Shown here one piece after another: positions 22,776 to 34,796 of a stretch of 64,000 nt of DNA. The position numbers and the translations under genes are program-made. The notes beneath the pieces were generated by a model, which saw only the letters and a list, made by a program, of their open reading frames with translations, was not told where the DNA came from and made no database searches. Origin of the DNA: Adineta steineri. Its lineage: Eukaryota > Rotifera > Eurotatoria > Adinetida > Adinetidae. The DNA is taken from contig CAJNOI010000198.1 of the NCBI GenBank assembly GCA_905250115.1, positions 89,185 through 153,184 on the forward strand, given 5' to 3'. Position 1 is the first letter of the stretch. Each line of letters opens with the position of its first letter.

Positions 22776-25700
22776 AAATTCTTTTCTTACTTTAGTATTT
22801 GCATCTAAAATATTTAACCCATTTTGATTAACACAAATATAGATATCTTCAGGAAATTCGCCTTCTGTTTCATTCTATACAAAGAGAGAAATAGTTTTTT
22901 CGTTAAGACAATTTTTTTGAAAATTTACTTTAATTGGATACATTGTTGTACCATAAGTTGGCCAAGCAGCAACATGTTTTAAGAATCGAACTTTTGCTTC
23001 TTCATCATTCACATCTCGAATATTACCAGATGCCGTATAGATTTTCTAATAAACAATTGATTTATAAAAATAAAAATCTTTTATGTAGTTACCTTAGACC
23101 ATTCAGATGTTGATGCAGATTTAATTAAATATCCTGGAACAAAATTTGCCAGATTTGCTCTAGAATGAAATTAAGGTATTTTATTTTATTGTTAAACAAC
23201 ATGTTAACATACTCCGGTGCTCCTTTGCCACGATCAGCTTTGCCTAATAGAGCAGCTAAATTAGCAGCTTCGTCAACCTCTGATTTATGAAGACCTAACA
23301 TATAATTATCTCTTTCTTGATAGAAATGAATTAATGAATCAGCTTGTTTATCTTCACCCGGTATAATATCAATCCAAAGTTTTCGACGAAAATGTATTTT
23401 ATAATCAAGTTTTTCTGTCAAAAAAAAATAAGAATTAAAATTACGAACAAAAAAGAAATAATTCATACTTTTATCATGACCACGAAGTTGTGTTAGAAAA
23501 TCAAAGAAATAAGTATTATTTGGCATACTAGTTTCTAAAGCAAAAAACAACTCCAAGAATAAATAAAAAAGAAAAGATATTTAACTTACGTTTTTTGCCT
23601 GTTTCTAAGTACAGTGAAAGTCCACTAGCAGAATTAAGTAAGAATTTAAGTTCACGACAAATATTTGTTACTAATTCACTGGCTTTTGTAGTTGATTCCA
23701 CAACAAAATCTTGTTCATGTCCATTTGGAAAATGAACATATTGACGAATTTTAACACGATTTATATTTGCATTACATTCAATTATATGTGGACCACGAAC
23801 ACGTTCACCTTGTCTATAAAGATAATGAATATATACTGAAATTTAATTGAGAAAAACAATTACTTTTGAATTTTTTGAATACGATTATAACATTCTAATG
23901 CTGTTGGATTTGAACTTGAACGAAGAAAAAGTGCAACATGATAATAAAGAACTTTTCCTGGTACAAGAACACCCGTTAATAACCACAATAATTCCCAAAT
24001 ACGTGTTTCAATTTTTGTATCTTGACAAAATGTTAATTGTTTTATCAATTGACAATATAATTCTTCTTTTAATGCTTTCTAATATATAATCTATATATAA
24101 ACATTTTAATAATTATTTTCAACTTACATTCTTTTCAAATGCATAATCAAATATACTATCTAAATGACTTTGTTGAATTTTTTTTCTATCTTGTGGTGAC
24201 ATTTTTGCATAAACCATTATAGCACGAAACATTTGTACAGCTTTATGTGAAAGTTCAGTTTGTCCATCAAAACGATGTAATAATGGTCCTTTAATGTCAG
24301 TTGCTTCATAATGCCATGCTGTAGTTTTCTTTGAACGAAAGTATTTCTCAGCATAAGCTTGTAATGTATGTAGATTAACATGTAATTGTGGTTCAATTTC
24401 TTGATTTAAGTTAACTGCACGTTTCATAACATGTAGAACAAGACCACGCTAGATTTCAATAGAATATAATTATATCGAAGAGATATTGAAAAAAATATTT
24501 ACTAAAACTTTTGATTCCGGTTTACTTGTACATGGAATAATATAAACAACATCAGCTGGAAATTCACCTTCACGATTAGTTCGATCATTGATACCTGTCA
24601 TTATACCTGATTCCACATTCTTCTTACTTTCATCATCAAGTATAATAATATCACCACGAAGTAATTCTAATTTACCAGCACCTCGTTCTAATTTAAAAAA
24701 AATGAAGAAAACAAAATACACAATATTTTAAATTCATTTCAAAATTTACTCGTAGGCTTGTAATCTTTTTGAGCAATAGCTAATTTTGATCGATCTTTCA
24801 AATTTTTATGAATAAGAAGAACTAAAATTCCAAGATCAGCACCCACTATATAAAATAAAAATTTTAGAAAAAGACTGCATCTTATTAATTAGACTTTACT
24901 TGGTAATGTAAATGTATAATCTCCATAAACAGTTTGTAAAGTATAATGATAATAATTTAAAACTGGATCACTGTATAGAAATATTACTATTGTTGAGAGA
25001 TTATTTTCAATTTGTTATTACTTACTGATCACAAATAATATCTGTTATTTCCGAATAATTAATTTCACCTAATACAATTAAAGAATCGTCAGTATATAAA
25101 CGAATTTTATCACGTCCAACAGCAATTGATGCCGTAGCAACTTCATCTATTAATGGACCTGAAAGCATTTGAATATCGAATACACGTGAAAATATAATTG
25201 GCCATCTTCCTTGTGCATAAACAATAACATCTTTTTTAATTTCACGTTTTATTTGATCACGACCTTTAAATTTTTGTTTAAGTCGTTTTATAACACGTTT
25301 AAACTTTTCAAAAAAAATAAAACAAAATCTTATCATTTTCTATTATTTACAACTTACATCCGCATCTTTATGAATAGCATTTTGTACGGTTTCATCAATT
25401 TGTTTTTCATTCAAAAATGGTTTGATTTTTTTATTATTTGCTTTTCCATCACCAACATTTTGTGGTGCTGGCATAAGTTCTTGTACGATTTCTTTCATTT
25501 TCTCAGGTTCAACATCTTTTCCATGTACGACATAATAATGTTGAACTGCAAGTAATACAAATTCAGCTGGATCGACATCTGGTTCATATGAATAGATATT
25601 AGAACGAATACCTTTGAGAAAAAAAACATTCATTATTTTACTATTTTATATTGACAAAAAAAGCTATACCATTTATTATTTGTTCATAGATAAAATCAAT

Positions 25701-28700
25701 TGAAATCGGATCATCATCTAAATTTTCCCATGGAGCAAATAATTGTTTACAAAATATATAAGTAATATCAAGACTTCGAGGATCATCTCCTTTATGTAAT
25801 TGTCCCATTTCCAATCGAGATAATATATCAAATAAATGATCATTATTAAAACCAAGTGAATAACCCTATATATAGATAAATGAAATACTTTGTTTGTGAA
25901 TAATATAAACTTACTTCAGATTTACATTCAACAAATAATGCCCAACCAAATGTTGATGTAATATTTAATTGTTTGGCTAACTCTAAACAAGCTTCTTCCG
26001 CTATTGTCGCGGGATCACAACAAACTGATCGTCGTTCTTCGCTATGTATGATTTTTACATTGATTTGTATGGGTGATGCTTGTTGAATTGCACTTATTTC
26101 TTCCATACTTAATGGTTCATATCGACTTCCATTCTTATATGTTCTTTTCAATGCAAATTCTGCAAATTCCGAAACATTGGGTGGACCATTTTGAATAAAA
26201 TTTCGAAGAAATCGAACGAGCTAAAGAATTACAAATAACATTTTTTTGGATTTTTTTAAAATAACTAACATTTGAACCCGGTGGAAATGTATACAAACAT
26301 ATACAAAACAGAAACCATCCACGCATATATGATTTTTCACGTTGTTCAGTTTTATCTGAATTACGACTTTTCTTTTCACGTTGTGACGGATGATCATTTA
26401 ATTGTTTACAAATCTGACATAGAATTTCATCTCTAAAAAGAAATATTTATATCTATTAAAAGAATATGAATTAATTTTTTTGTATACCTTAATCGACGAC
26501 GACTAATACCTAACATTGTTATCATTTGAACTTTTTCTAATGATGTTAAATAACGATCTTCGATAAATGGGTTTTCATTTTTTAAACGTTCTTCAAGATA
26601 AACTGATTTTTTACTAAATGCTCGAATACGTGCAACTGCTTTCGAACGAATTCCTTTATTTTTTTTCTATTTTATGAATATGATAAAAGAAATAATTGAA
26701 AAAAAAGAAGAATATTAACCTTTTCATATGGATCTTCTTCTTCTTCAAGTTTCAATTGATGTTGTTGAGCAATTAATGGATAAAGTTCAGGTACAAGAAT
26801 ATCATATTGAGATTCTAAACGTTGTGCTTCTTTATCATTTTTTGCAGTTTTTGGTGGTGGTGGAGTTACATCTTCTTTATCACCCATAAATCTCATAATC
26901 ATTTGAAATGTTGCGATAGCTGCCTAATTTACAATAAATTCATTCAATGATTTTTGTTTTAAGAGAAAAAAAATTTACTTTTTGATCAACACCTGATTTA
27001 AGATCAAGTAATGGACGAATAATTTCAGTTGTTGTATGTTTAGCATCATAACCATGTTGAAAATATTTCGCAGCAAATTTGTCAAATGAATTACGTGATA
27101 CATCACTTTTGAATGGATCAGCTTCTTGTTTTAATTGACGTTGTGGCTAATAATAAAAGATAGACAATATTTATACATAACAGAAATTTATTAACAAACC
27201 CCTTGTATACCATCTTCACCATCTTCACCATCACGTCCATAACGTCTTGCTATTCCAGCTCGTTTATCACGAGCTAATGCTATATCTGAACGTAATTGTT
27301 CACGTATTTCTTCATCTAAATTAGCTAGACGTGCATCGTATGCTGCTTGAGCTGCTTCACGAGCTTTTTCTGGTCCTAATTCAGGTGTTAATAAACGTTC
27401 TTCTTCATTTTTAAATGCTTCAAATTCATCTAATTTCATTGCCTAAATTAAATAAATTTATTTTAATAGAAAAAAAAACGAAGTTTATTCTACCTTAATT
27501 TGTTCACGTCGTACATCACGCCATGCCAAATATTGAAGAACTTTTTCTTGAAGAATACCATATGCTTTTGGACGAAATTTAGCATTTCTTCTAGCTAAAT
27601 AACCTTTACCTAATGTCTAAAATTAATAATTACACACATATATCTCATCTAGTTTAAATTTAGATTAACAAACTTGAATACGAGGTAAAGTTTCAAGATA
27701 AAGTTTTTGTTTTTCACCAATATGTTGTGTTCCATACAACGCTTGTAAACGTCGAAAACCAAGACGCATCTATTAAAAATAACTATTGTATTTTAAGAAA
27801 AATTTCAATTAAATTATTTACTTCACAATAAGCACGTCTTTCAGCATAACATAACCATGATTGTTGTAACCATTTAGCTAGTTTTTTAGCTCGTTCAAAT
27901 TGTCGTTGAGCATAATGACGTCGAACCGCTTTTTGTAATGCTAATATACGATCAGCAAGAACTTTTTGTCTTGCTTGTTCTAACATTGCATCATGTTCAT
28001 CTTTAAGAAATACTTTCGTTTTTCCTATTTGATAATCTTGTCCAGCTAATGCTATTTCACAAATTTTCACTGCTATAGTTCGTTGATCACTACGATCACC
28101 ACGTGCTTCAGATTTTTTATGCATACGTTCAAGTGCTGGCGCAATAGCTGCATAACGATGAACAAATTCATTAAAATCATGACGTATAGGATAACCAATA
28201 CGACGAATATTTATTGTTTCCATCATACCAGAATATCGAAGTTGTTGTACAACACGTTCTCGATCGAAATTCTATAAAAAAAAAGTCATTTATTTTTCTT
28301 CCCCAAAGAAAATTACATACATGAGTTGCTTTAAATTCATTTGGTTTAATACAACGAATAAAAAATGGTTCACATTGTCGAAGAGCAGTAAGAAGAACTT
28401 CGAGAGATTTACGAAATTGTGCAGCTAATGATGGTTTACGTTTTTTATCATCCTAAACCAAAAATCTTTGTTCACGTTCAATTTAGTAGAATTTTTGACT
28501 TACAAGATTTAAAGCTTCAAGTGGAAATATTGTTTTAATCAAACGATTATTACTTTTGGCTAATACATGTTTTAAATCATTACTAAATGTATCACGATTT
28601 TTTTCAAGAAAATCTATAAAGATAATTAATGATTGTATTTAGATAAGATTTATGAATTGATATCTTACGAAGACAATCATATTGAACAGGTCCAGCAAAA

Positions 28701-31216
28701 TGTTTAACACCAAATAAAAGTGATTTCTGTACTTGTCGTGATGACTGTGTAATAAAATGTTTATTTTTTCCATGTTGTTGTTGAAGTTTAGCACATAATG
28801 TTGAATCACTACCTTGTGGTACAATCATTTCTTCATCAATCATTGATATAATACTCATACGACCACGTGCTAATAAATCAATGATATCTTGATTATCGAT
28901 AAAATTTATTTTTTTCCAATTGACACCTTCTTTTTCATATTCAGCCTTAATTATTTCAAATAAAATTCGTTTTTTTTTGTCAAAATTTAAAAATCTAGTC
29001 TTACTTGTTCAAGTTTAAAAACATGATGAACAAAAAATTGTTGTAATTCTTCATTTGTATAATTAATACATAATTGTTCAAAACTAAACATTATTATTAT
29101 TATTTATATAAATCTGAATCAATTAACTGACCTATTTTGTTCAAATTTTTCAAAACCAAATATATCAAGAACACCAACAGATCGAAATTTTTCATCTGCT
29201 TGAGCTGTACGATTAGCACTACTTTTATTGTTCATTGCTGAATTAATTCGTGCGATTAACCATTCAAACATCTGTCCATATAATCCTTTGACAAATGCAT
29301 CTCTAGGAATATTAAATTTTTTAAGTTGAAAATTAATTTTTCAGTTTTTAATCTTACCGAACATCAGCAGCTGATGATGCATTCAAAGCTCGTTCTACTT
29401 TGCCTTCTTGAACTTCGAGTGTTCTACTAACTAATGCTTTAGTCAATGATTTAATATCAACCTAAACAACGAAATTTCTATATATTTTATATTTATTTAT
29501 TTATTGTTTCTTACTTCAAGTAGTGAAGCAATCAATTCAATTAATTTTGGATCTTTTATAGTTACACTATCGATACCTTTTGATGATTGTGCTAGAAAAA
29601 ATAAAACCATATACTTCAGTATACAAAACTAATCGTGAAGGTCTGCAAAAAAATATTCAAAACCAAAGGAACATAGAGGCAGTACTCCTAGACATGACCC
29701 AAACACAAACAGTTTGTGTTTGGGTCATGTCTAAGTATTCCTGGCGTTTTTTGTTTAAACTATTTGTACTTCTTTATATGAATAGTATTAACTAGGGATT
29801 ATCACTAAAGTAGAGCTCAAATATTTACCGGTATATTGAATATTTCCAAGATGTAAAACAATAGCTAAGATACGTAAAATTTCGAATAATTCATCATCAG
29901 TAAACATAAGAACTTTGCATGCATGTCGAATTGCTTTCCATTCTTCTGCATCATTACGTGTATCACATTTTGGTGTACTCTAAATATTTTTTTGTTTTAT
30001 ATGTTAAATAAACTCGAAGTTTTAAATACTTTATTTAAATAAGCATAATCAGTTGCTTTTGTTAATCTTAATTTACTTCGTTCTTCATTGCCTAGACCGG
30101 CTAAGACACAATAAAATATATGATAATTTCGTTCTTCTTTTGCCTAATTAATTAAAATTATTCAATTAAATCATTATAAGAAAAACAAAAACAATTTTAC
30201 TTGTGAAACAATACGAATTTTTTCAAGTAAATATTGATCAACATATGCATTGGCAATAGCACCATTACTATCAAAATTTACAGTTATATATTTTCCAAAT
30301 CGACTACTGTTATCATTTCGAAGTGTTTTGGCATTTCCAAAAGCTATATTTACAAAAGATTATTATATAATTTTATCTCTCTCTTTATTTTAAACCTTCC
30401 ATAATTGGATTAGCTTCAAGTATTTGTTGTTCAATACTTGAATTTTTTTTTGTTCCACTTATAGCAGCTAAACATTGTAAAATATGTTTTGTTGATTCAG
30501 TTTTACCAGCACCTGATTCTCCACTAAAAAATATTCAAAAATCAATTAATTCAGTAATCTAAAACAAAAAAAAATTATTTTACCTAATAATAACACATTG
30601 GTTATATTTAGCATTGGGGTCAGTACGTTCACGTAACATATTTTGATAAGCATTATCACCAATAGCGAATGTATGCGGGTCTAATTCACCAAATTTTCTA
30701 TTACGATATAAACGTAAATATTGTTGATTATATAAATCAAGTTGTGTATATGGATTAACAGCAATTAAAATTGATCCAATATATGTCTAGAAGAAAATTT
30801 TGATAGATTCAATTGATAAAATAAACGAATAAATTTACATAGATTTTTTCTTTATTATAACGTAAAAGTATATTACGACAAATGGCACCTTCAGTTAAAT
30901 CGCCCAGATGAATCATATCCGGAATATCGGAAAATGATGTTTGATGCATCTTTTTAAAATTTTCCGGTTTATTTGCAATTGTTCGTTCCTAAACAATTAA
31001 AAATGTATGGAAAAATATAATAAGATAGAAGTTCTTTATTACTTTTCCATTATCATCAAGAACTTTAAGTTGAGTTTGATTAACATCAATAACTTTTGCT
31101 CCAATTTCCACATCGAATTCACCCTGTTTATCGGGTGGTAACCAAATGTATGCGCTCTAAAGAAATATATACTGATATTTTTGAATTGATTTCAATTTTT
31201 AACTTACCGTTGCCAT
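22554..31216 (-). CDS. MYO7A: Myosin VII (unconventional myosin with two MyTH4-FERM units)
   Basis: About 39 short exons on the minus strand, from ATG at 31216 (first exon encodes only Met-Ala-Thr) to TAA at 22554-22556. Order: a short N-terminal SH3-like segment, then the motor with P-loop [11 protein letters not shown] (about 30500), switch-1 [10 protein letters not shown], relay [10 protein letters not shown] and actin-contact [12 protein letters not shown]-type segments follow ([31 protein letters not shown]), then a charged helical region. The tail is MyTH4-1 ([21 protein letters not shown]-equivalent [12 protein letters not shown]), FERM-1, an SH3 domain ([13 protein letters not shown]), MyTH4-2 ([10 protein letters not shown]) and FERM-2. 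This is the class VII architecture, known for actin-based protrusions such as stereocilia and microvilli. A lineage-level VIIa/VIIb assignment is not possible for an invertebrate. Head-to-head with PDSS1 across 544 bp. Confidence 0.93.
29689..29733. mobile_element. 45-bp near-perfect palindromic hAT-like MITE
   Basis: Two exact 22-bp arms (TAGACATGACCCAAACAC... and its complement) surround a single A. Flanks are AGTACTCC (29681-29688) and AGTATTCC (29734-29741), an 8-bp direct repeat with one mismatch. It lies in a 236-bp myosin VII intron (29593-29828), where neighbouring introns are about 50-60 bp. Confidence 0.75.
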
Positions 31217-31760
31217 ACTAATGATATAAGTAATGCGAAAAAATTGCTGATTGTTATTGTCGAACGCTAGTTTGATTACTCACTTAATGTCCTTCGTTAG
31301 AGGGTAAAAAAAGAAAACGATTGATTTTTTTTATTCGTAATATATATCAAAGTCAGGCTCCCATATGAATAAAAGTATGCAGAAAAAAGAGAAAAAGCAG
31401 AGACGACACTTCTAATCGATGAAGCGGAAAGTCAACAGATAAGAAAACTTTTCAATAAAAATTTACCAGCACTTTATTACTCATACGTTATATTTTCAAA
31501 AGCTCTTCAATAATAATGGAATTATCTTTTATATGAATTCATGAATATCATTTAATAGAAACTTGATTTTCCTTCAATGAAAAAGAGCGTCATCTTTTGG
31601 AAAATCCTATCTATTATTCTATTAAAACCCGATTGGTTTCTTATTTGTACCATCGCACGAATAGATGAAAAAAAACATTGAAGGTGATCGATTTAGCAAT
31701 GCAAAAATGCACTGAATCGATATAAACCGCAACAGCTAATGTTTTAGATAAATAGTATTA
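31217..31760. promoter_or_regulatory. Bidirectional promoter region, myosin VII / PDSS1
   Basis: The 544 bp between two divergent start codons must hold the promoters for both genes unless distal exons exist. AT-rich, no ORF. The regulatory role is inferred from position. Confidence 0.45.
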
Positions 31761-34056
31761 ATGTTTACTTTTCGGTGTCTTTCCAGTCGGTTGCCAATAC
31801 GTTCATTAATTACTTCTCCTTGTCGTCATGCCATAGTTGGTGCTACGAATCCTCAAATCAATAATGAAAATTATCAATCAACAATCAATTTAATTAAAGA
31901 AGATCTGAATTTAATTCATCGTGACATTTTACAAGTAAGTAAAGAACAATTTTTTAATTCTTTTTTTTCTAATCTTTTAGATTTCGTTTTTCGTTTGTGC
32001 TGGAAAAAGAGAATGGCTTCATCTAATGATGAAACTTATGAATCTATAGGTCTTGTTAAACCAGACGTAAATGTTTACGTTATTCCACCGCGACAATCAA
32101 CAACACGTAAACATCGTGCTGCTGATTGGAAACTAGATTCACCAAATTTTATTTGTCGTTTAAAAATCATATCAAAAGGTGATAAATGTTTAGTACGATT
32201 AGAAGATCGTAATACAGGCGCACATTTTGCAACATGTCCTATAGAAAATTATCCATCGATAGCTGTTGAAAATGTTGAAGATTCCACACGTTATTTTGTT
32301 ATACGTGTACAAAATGAGAATGGTCAACAAGCATTTTTAGGTATTGGTTTTAATGATCGATCGGATTCATTTGATTTTAATGTTGCCTTACAAGATCATT
32401 TTAAATATATAAAACAAAATAAAAAAATTGAACAAGAAGAAAAAGTAACAAATAATCTTTCGTCTGAACAACAACAACAATCCAAACTTGATCTAAGTTT
32501 TAAAGAAGGTCAAACAATAAAAATAAATCTTAAAAGTAGTTTCGCAGGTGATGAACCATCGAAAAAATCAGTTAAAAATATGAATGACAATTTTACACCA
32601 GGAATTTTACCTCCACCAAAATCAAACATTCCAAAAATAACTCCACCACCACCAACTAATTCCGATTCAGATTGGATGCAATTTTAAAATCTCATTATAT
32701 TTATATGTAGATGTATACCCCCTGTCTCCTCTACTTTTTATGTCATATATTTATTAATAATTTGAATGTCATATGTGCAGTATTTGTATGTATTGTTTTA
32801 TTTTTCCTTTTTAGAATTTGGGATGTTATGAACAAGAATTGAATGAATTAGCAAAATATCATTTCGATACGAAAGGTAAACTTATTCGACCAATGATTAT
32901 ATGTACAATGGCAAGAAGTTTTAATCAACAACATGACAAGTAAGATAGAAGATTTATTAATTAGATTGTAAATAAATCGGCTTTGTTCAGTTTTTTGCAT
33001 GAAAATCAACGATGTATAGCAACTCTTGGTGAAATGATTCATACAGCTAGTTTAATTCATGATGATGTTGTTGATTCAAGTGATAGACGACGAGGTAAAC
33101 CAGCTGCAGCTATCAAATGGGGACCAAAAAAAGTATATTGGAAGTATTTGTTTTAATTCTATTAAATAAACAGCTAGTTTACAGGCTGTACTAGCTGGTG
33201 ATTATATTCTTGGTATATCATCCGTAATGCTTGCTCGCATTGGAAATTGTGAGGTTATTTCACTTCTTTCTCGTGTTATTCAAGATCTTGTTCGAGGTAT
33301 TTTCCCACGATTAGTTTTTTCTTAATTTACAAATAATTAATTTCAGGTGAATTTATGCAATTATCAACCAAAGAAAGTGATGCTGAACAATTTCAAGATT
33401 ATTTAAATAAAACATTTTGTAAAACTGCAAGTCTATTTGCAAATACATGTAAAGCTGTAAGGAATTAAATTTAATATTATGTAGTTTTTATAATGATTTG
33501 GATGTAGGTTGCGTTATTAGGAAATATTCCTTCTAATAATATAAAACAATCAGCTGATCTTGCCTATGACTTTGGTAAAAATTTCGGTATGGCCTTTCAA
33601 TTAATCGATGATTTACTTGATGTTACGGCAACAGATGCTGATCTTGGAAAACCAGCTACAGCTGATTTAAAATTAGGTTTATCAACAGCACCGGTACTTT
33701 TTGCTAGTCAACAGGTTAGATTTACAAAAAAAAAGATGAAGATTAATTAATAATAATAATAATTCTATTTCAGTTTCCAGAATTACAGGATCTTATATTA
33801 AGACGTTTTTCTGAATCCGGTGATATTAAACGAGCTTTAGAATTAATTGATCAAGTAAATTTCTATATAGAAAAAAAAATTCTATTCATCTTTTTTGTAG
33901 AGTGATGGAAAAGCTCGAACATATCATCTTGCTGAACAGTATGCAAATGAAGCTTGTCGAATACTTAGTAGTTTTTCACAATCATTAGATGGCTCAAATG
34001 TATTTTTAAACTTATTGACTCATCTAACACAATCGACATTAAAACGTCGACGTTAA
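31761..34056 (+). CDS. PDSS1: Decaprenyl/solanesyl diphosphate synthase subunit 1 (ubiquinone side chain)
   Basis: Trans-prenyltransferase that builds the ubiquinone tail in mitochondria. Exon 1 (31761-31934) encodes a basic, Ser/Arg-rich presequence-like N-terminus and ends ...NLIHRDILQ. It splices in phase 0 over an 880-bp intron to 32815 ([18 protein letters not shown]). Later exons carry the two aspartate-rich motifs: [18 protein letters not shown] (first DDxxD, about 33050-33100) and [18 protein letters not shown] (second DDxxD, about 33600-33640), plus [10 protein letters not shown] and [12 protein letters not shown], all typical of long-chain synthases. About 9 exons; TAA at 34054-34056. 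A complete NECAP gene sits in intron 1 on the same strand. ACOT13 follows 150 bp later. Confidence 0.93.
31972..31980 (+). other. Candidate splice or SL acceptor before nested NECAP
   Basis: A T-rich tract ending AATCTTTTAG lies 32 bp before the NECAP ATG and 37 bp after the PDSS1 exon 1 donor. It could accept a spliced leader, or exon 1 as a shared 5' leader. Exon 1 spliced here would not be in frame with NECAP, so exon 1 would then act as an upstream ORF. Confidence 0.4.
32013..32687 (+). CDS. NECAP1: NECAP endocytosis adaptor, nested in PDSS1 intron 1
   Basis: Intronless 224-residue protein beginning [19 protein letters not shown]. The PHear (PH-like) domain covers about residues 10-145: [51 protein letters not shown] and [13 protein letters not shown]. 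Then comes [15 protein letters not shown], a Pro-rich segment, and the C-terminal WMQF, the WxxF AP-2 binding motif (WVQF in vertebrates). NECAP binds AP-2 and clathrin-accessory proteins and regulates clathrin-coated pits. The reading frame upstream stays open back to the PDSS1 ATG at 31761, so an unspliced transcript would encode a PDSS1-leader/NECAP fusion; this is probably incidental. Whether it has its own promoter is unknown. Confidence 0.92.
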   Translation: MASSNDETYESIGLVKPDVNVYVIPPRQSTTRKHRAADWKLDSPNFICRLKIISKGDKCLVRLEDRNTGAHFATCPIENYPSIAVENVEDSTRYFVIRVQNENGQQAFLGIGFNDRSDSFDFNVALQDHFKYIKQNKKIEQEEKVTNNLSSEQQQQSKLDLSFKEGQTIKINLKSSFAGDEPSKKSVKNMNDNFTPGILPPPKSNIPKITPPPPTNSDSDWMQF

Positions 34057-34200
34057 GTTAAATATCTTTTTTGTTTAGTTTAATAACGTACTTTCGTCTT
34101 TGCTTTTATATGTGCTATCCTTCCGGTTACATTTTTTTTGTTTTGTTTATGTAATTGAAACGGTACAAAAGAACAGAAAAGTTTTCGTAGATAATACATC

Positions 34201-34206
34201 TTCTAG
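34201..34206 (+). other. Candidate trans-splice (SL) acceptor abutting ACOT13 ATG
   Basis: TTCTAG is followed immediately by the ACOT13 ATG, 150 bp after the PDSS1 stop. A cis-spliced upstream exon with no coding is possible, but spacing and the zero-length leader suggest trans-splicing of a downstream operon cistron. Confidence 0.5.
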
Positions 34207-34796
34207 ATGAGTACAAGTAGAAATATTCTTCGAACTCTACAAGATTTAATAACATTGGGACAGAAAAGTGATAAATTCAATCGAATTTTTGAAGGAGTAA
34301 GCGAATAGATGATTTTCTTTTTGTTACTTTTTTTCTTATATCAGATTCGAGTAGTATCATCTCGAAAACCAGGACATATTCAATGTGAACTTGATATTGA
34401 AGAACGACATTTAAATCGTAATGGTAATAAAATAAAAATAAAATTCGATTTTTGAATTTAATTTTACTTATTTAAAAGATACATTACACGGTGGAATGAT
34501 ATCTTCATTGACAGATAGTGTATCAACATTAGCACTTGAGACTATTGAAAGAAAACCATTAAAATCAGCATCGATTGAACTTAGTGTATCGTAAGTAGAA
34601 TAATCATTGAATTTAAATCAATAAATCAGATTTTTTTTGTAGTTTTCTTAAAGCAGCAAAAAAAGGTGAAACGATACTAATTGATGCTGAAACTGTTAAA
34701 TTAGGACGAACATTGGCTTTTCTATCAGTAGAATTTCGTAATAAACAAAATAATGAATTATTAGCAACTGGAAAACATACAAAATATGTTAGTTAA
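34207..34796 (+). CDS. ACOT13: Acyl-CoA thioesterase 13 (THEM2), hotdog fold
   Basis: Four exons encode about 145 residues, the normal family length. Hotdog-fold signatures: DTLHGGMISSLTDSVSTLAL, which holds the HGG active-site loop and the catalytic Asp-containing helix, then KGETILIDAETVKLGRTLAF and the end LLATGKHTKYVS, matching the RHTKH end of THEM2. It hydrolyses medium- and long-chain acyl-CoA, usually as a tetramer at mitochondria or in the cytosol. The start follows directly on a splice acceptor. Same strand as PDSS1, and a likely second cistron of its transcription unit. Confidence 0.92.
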
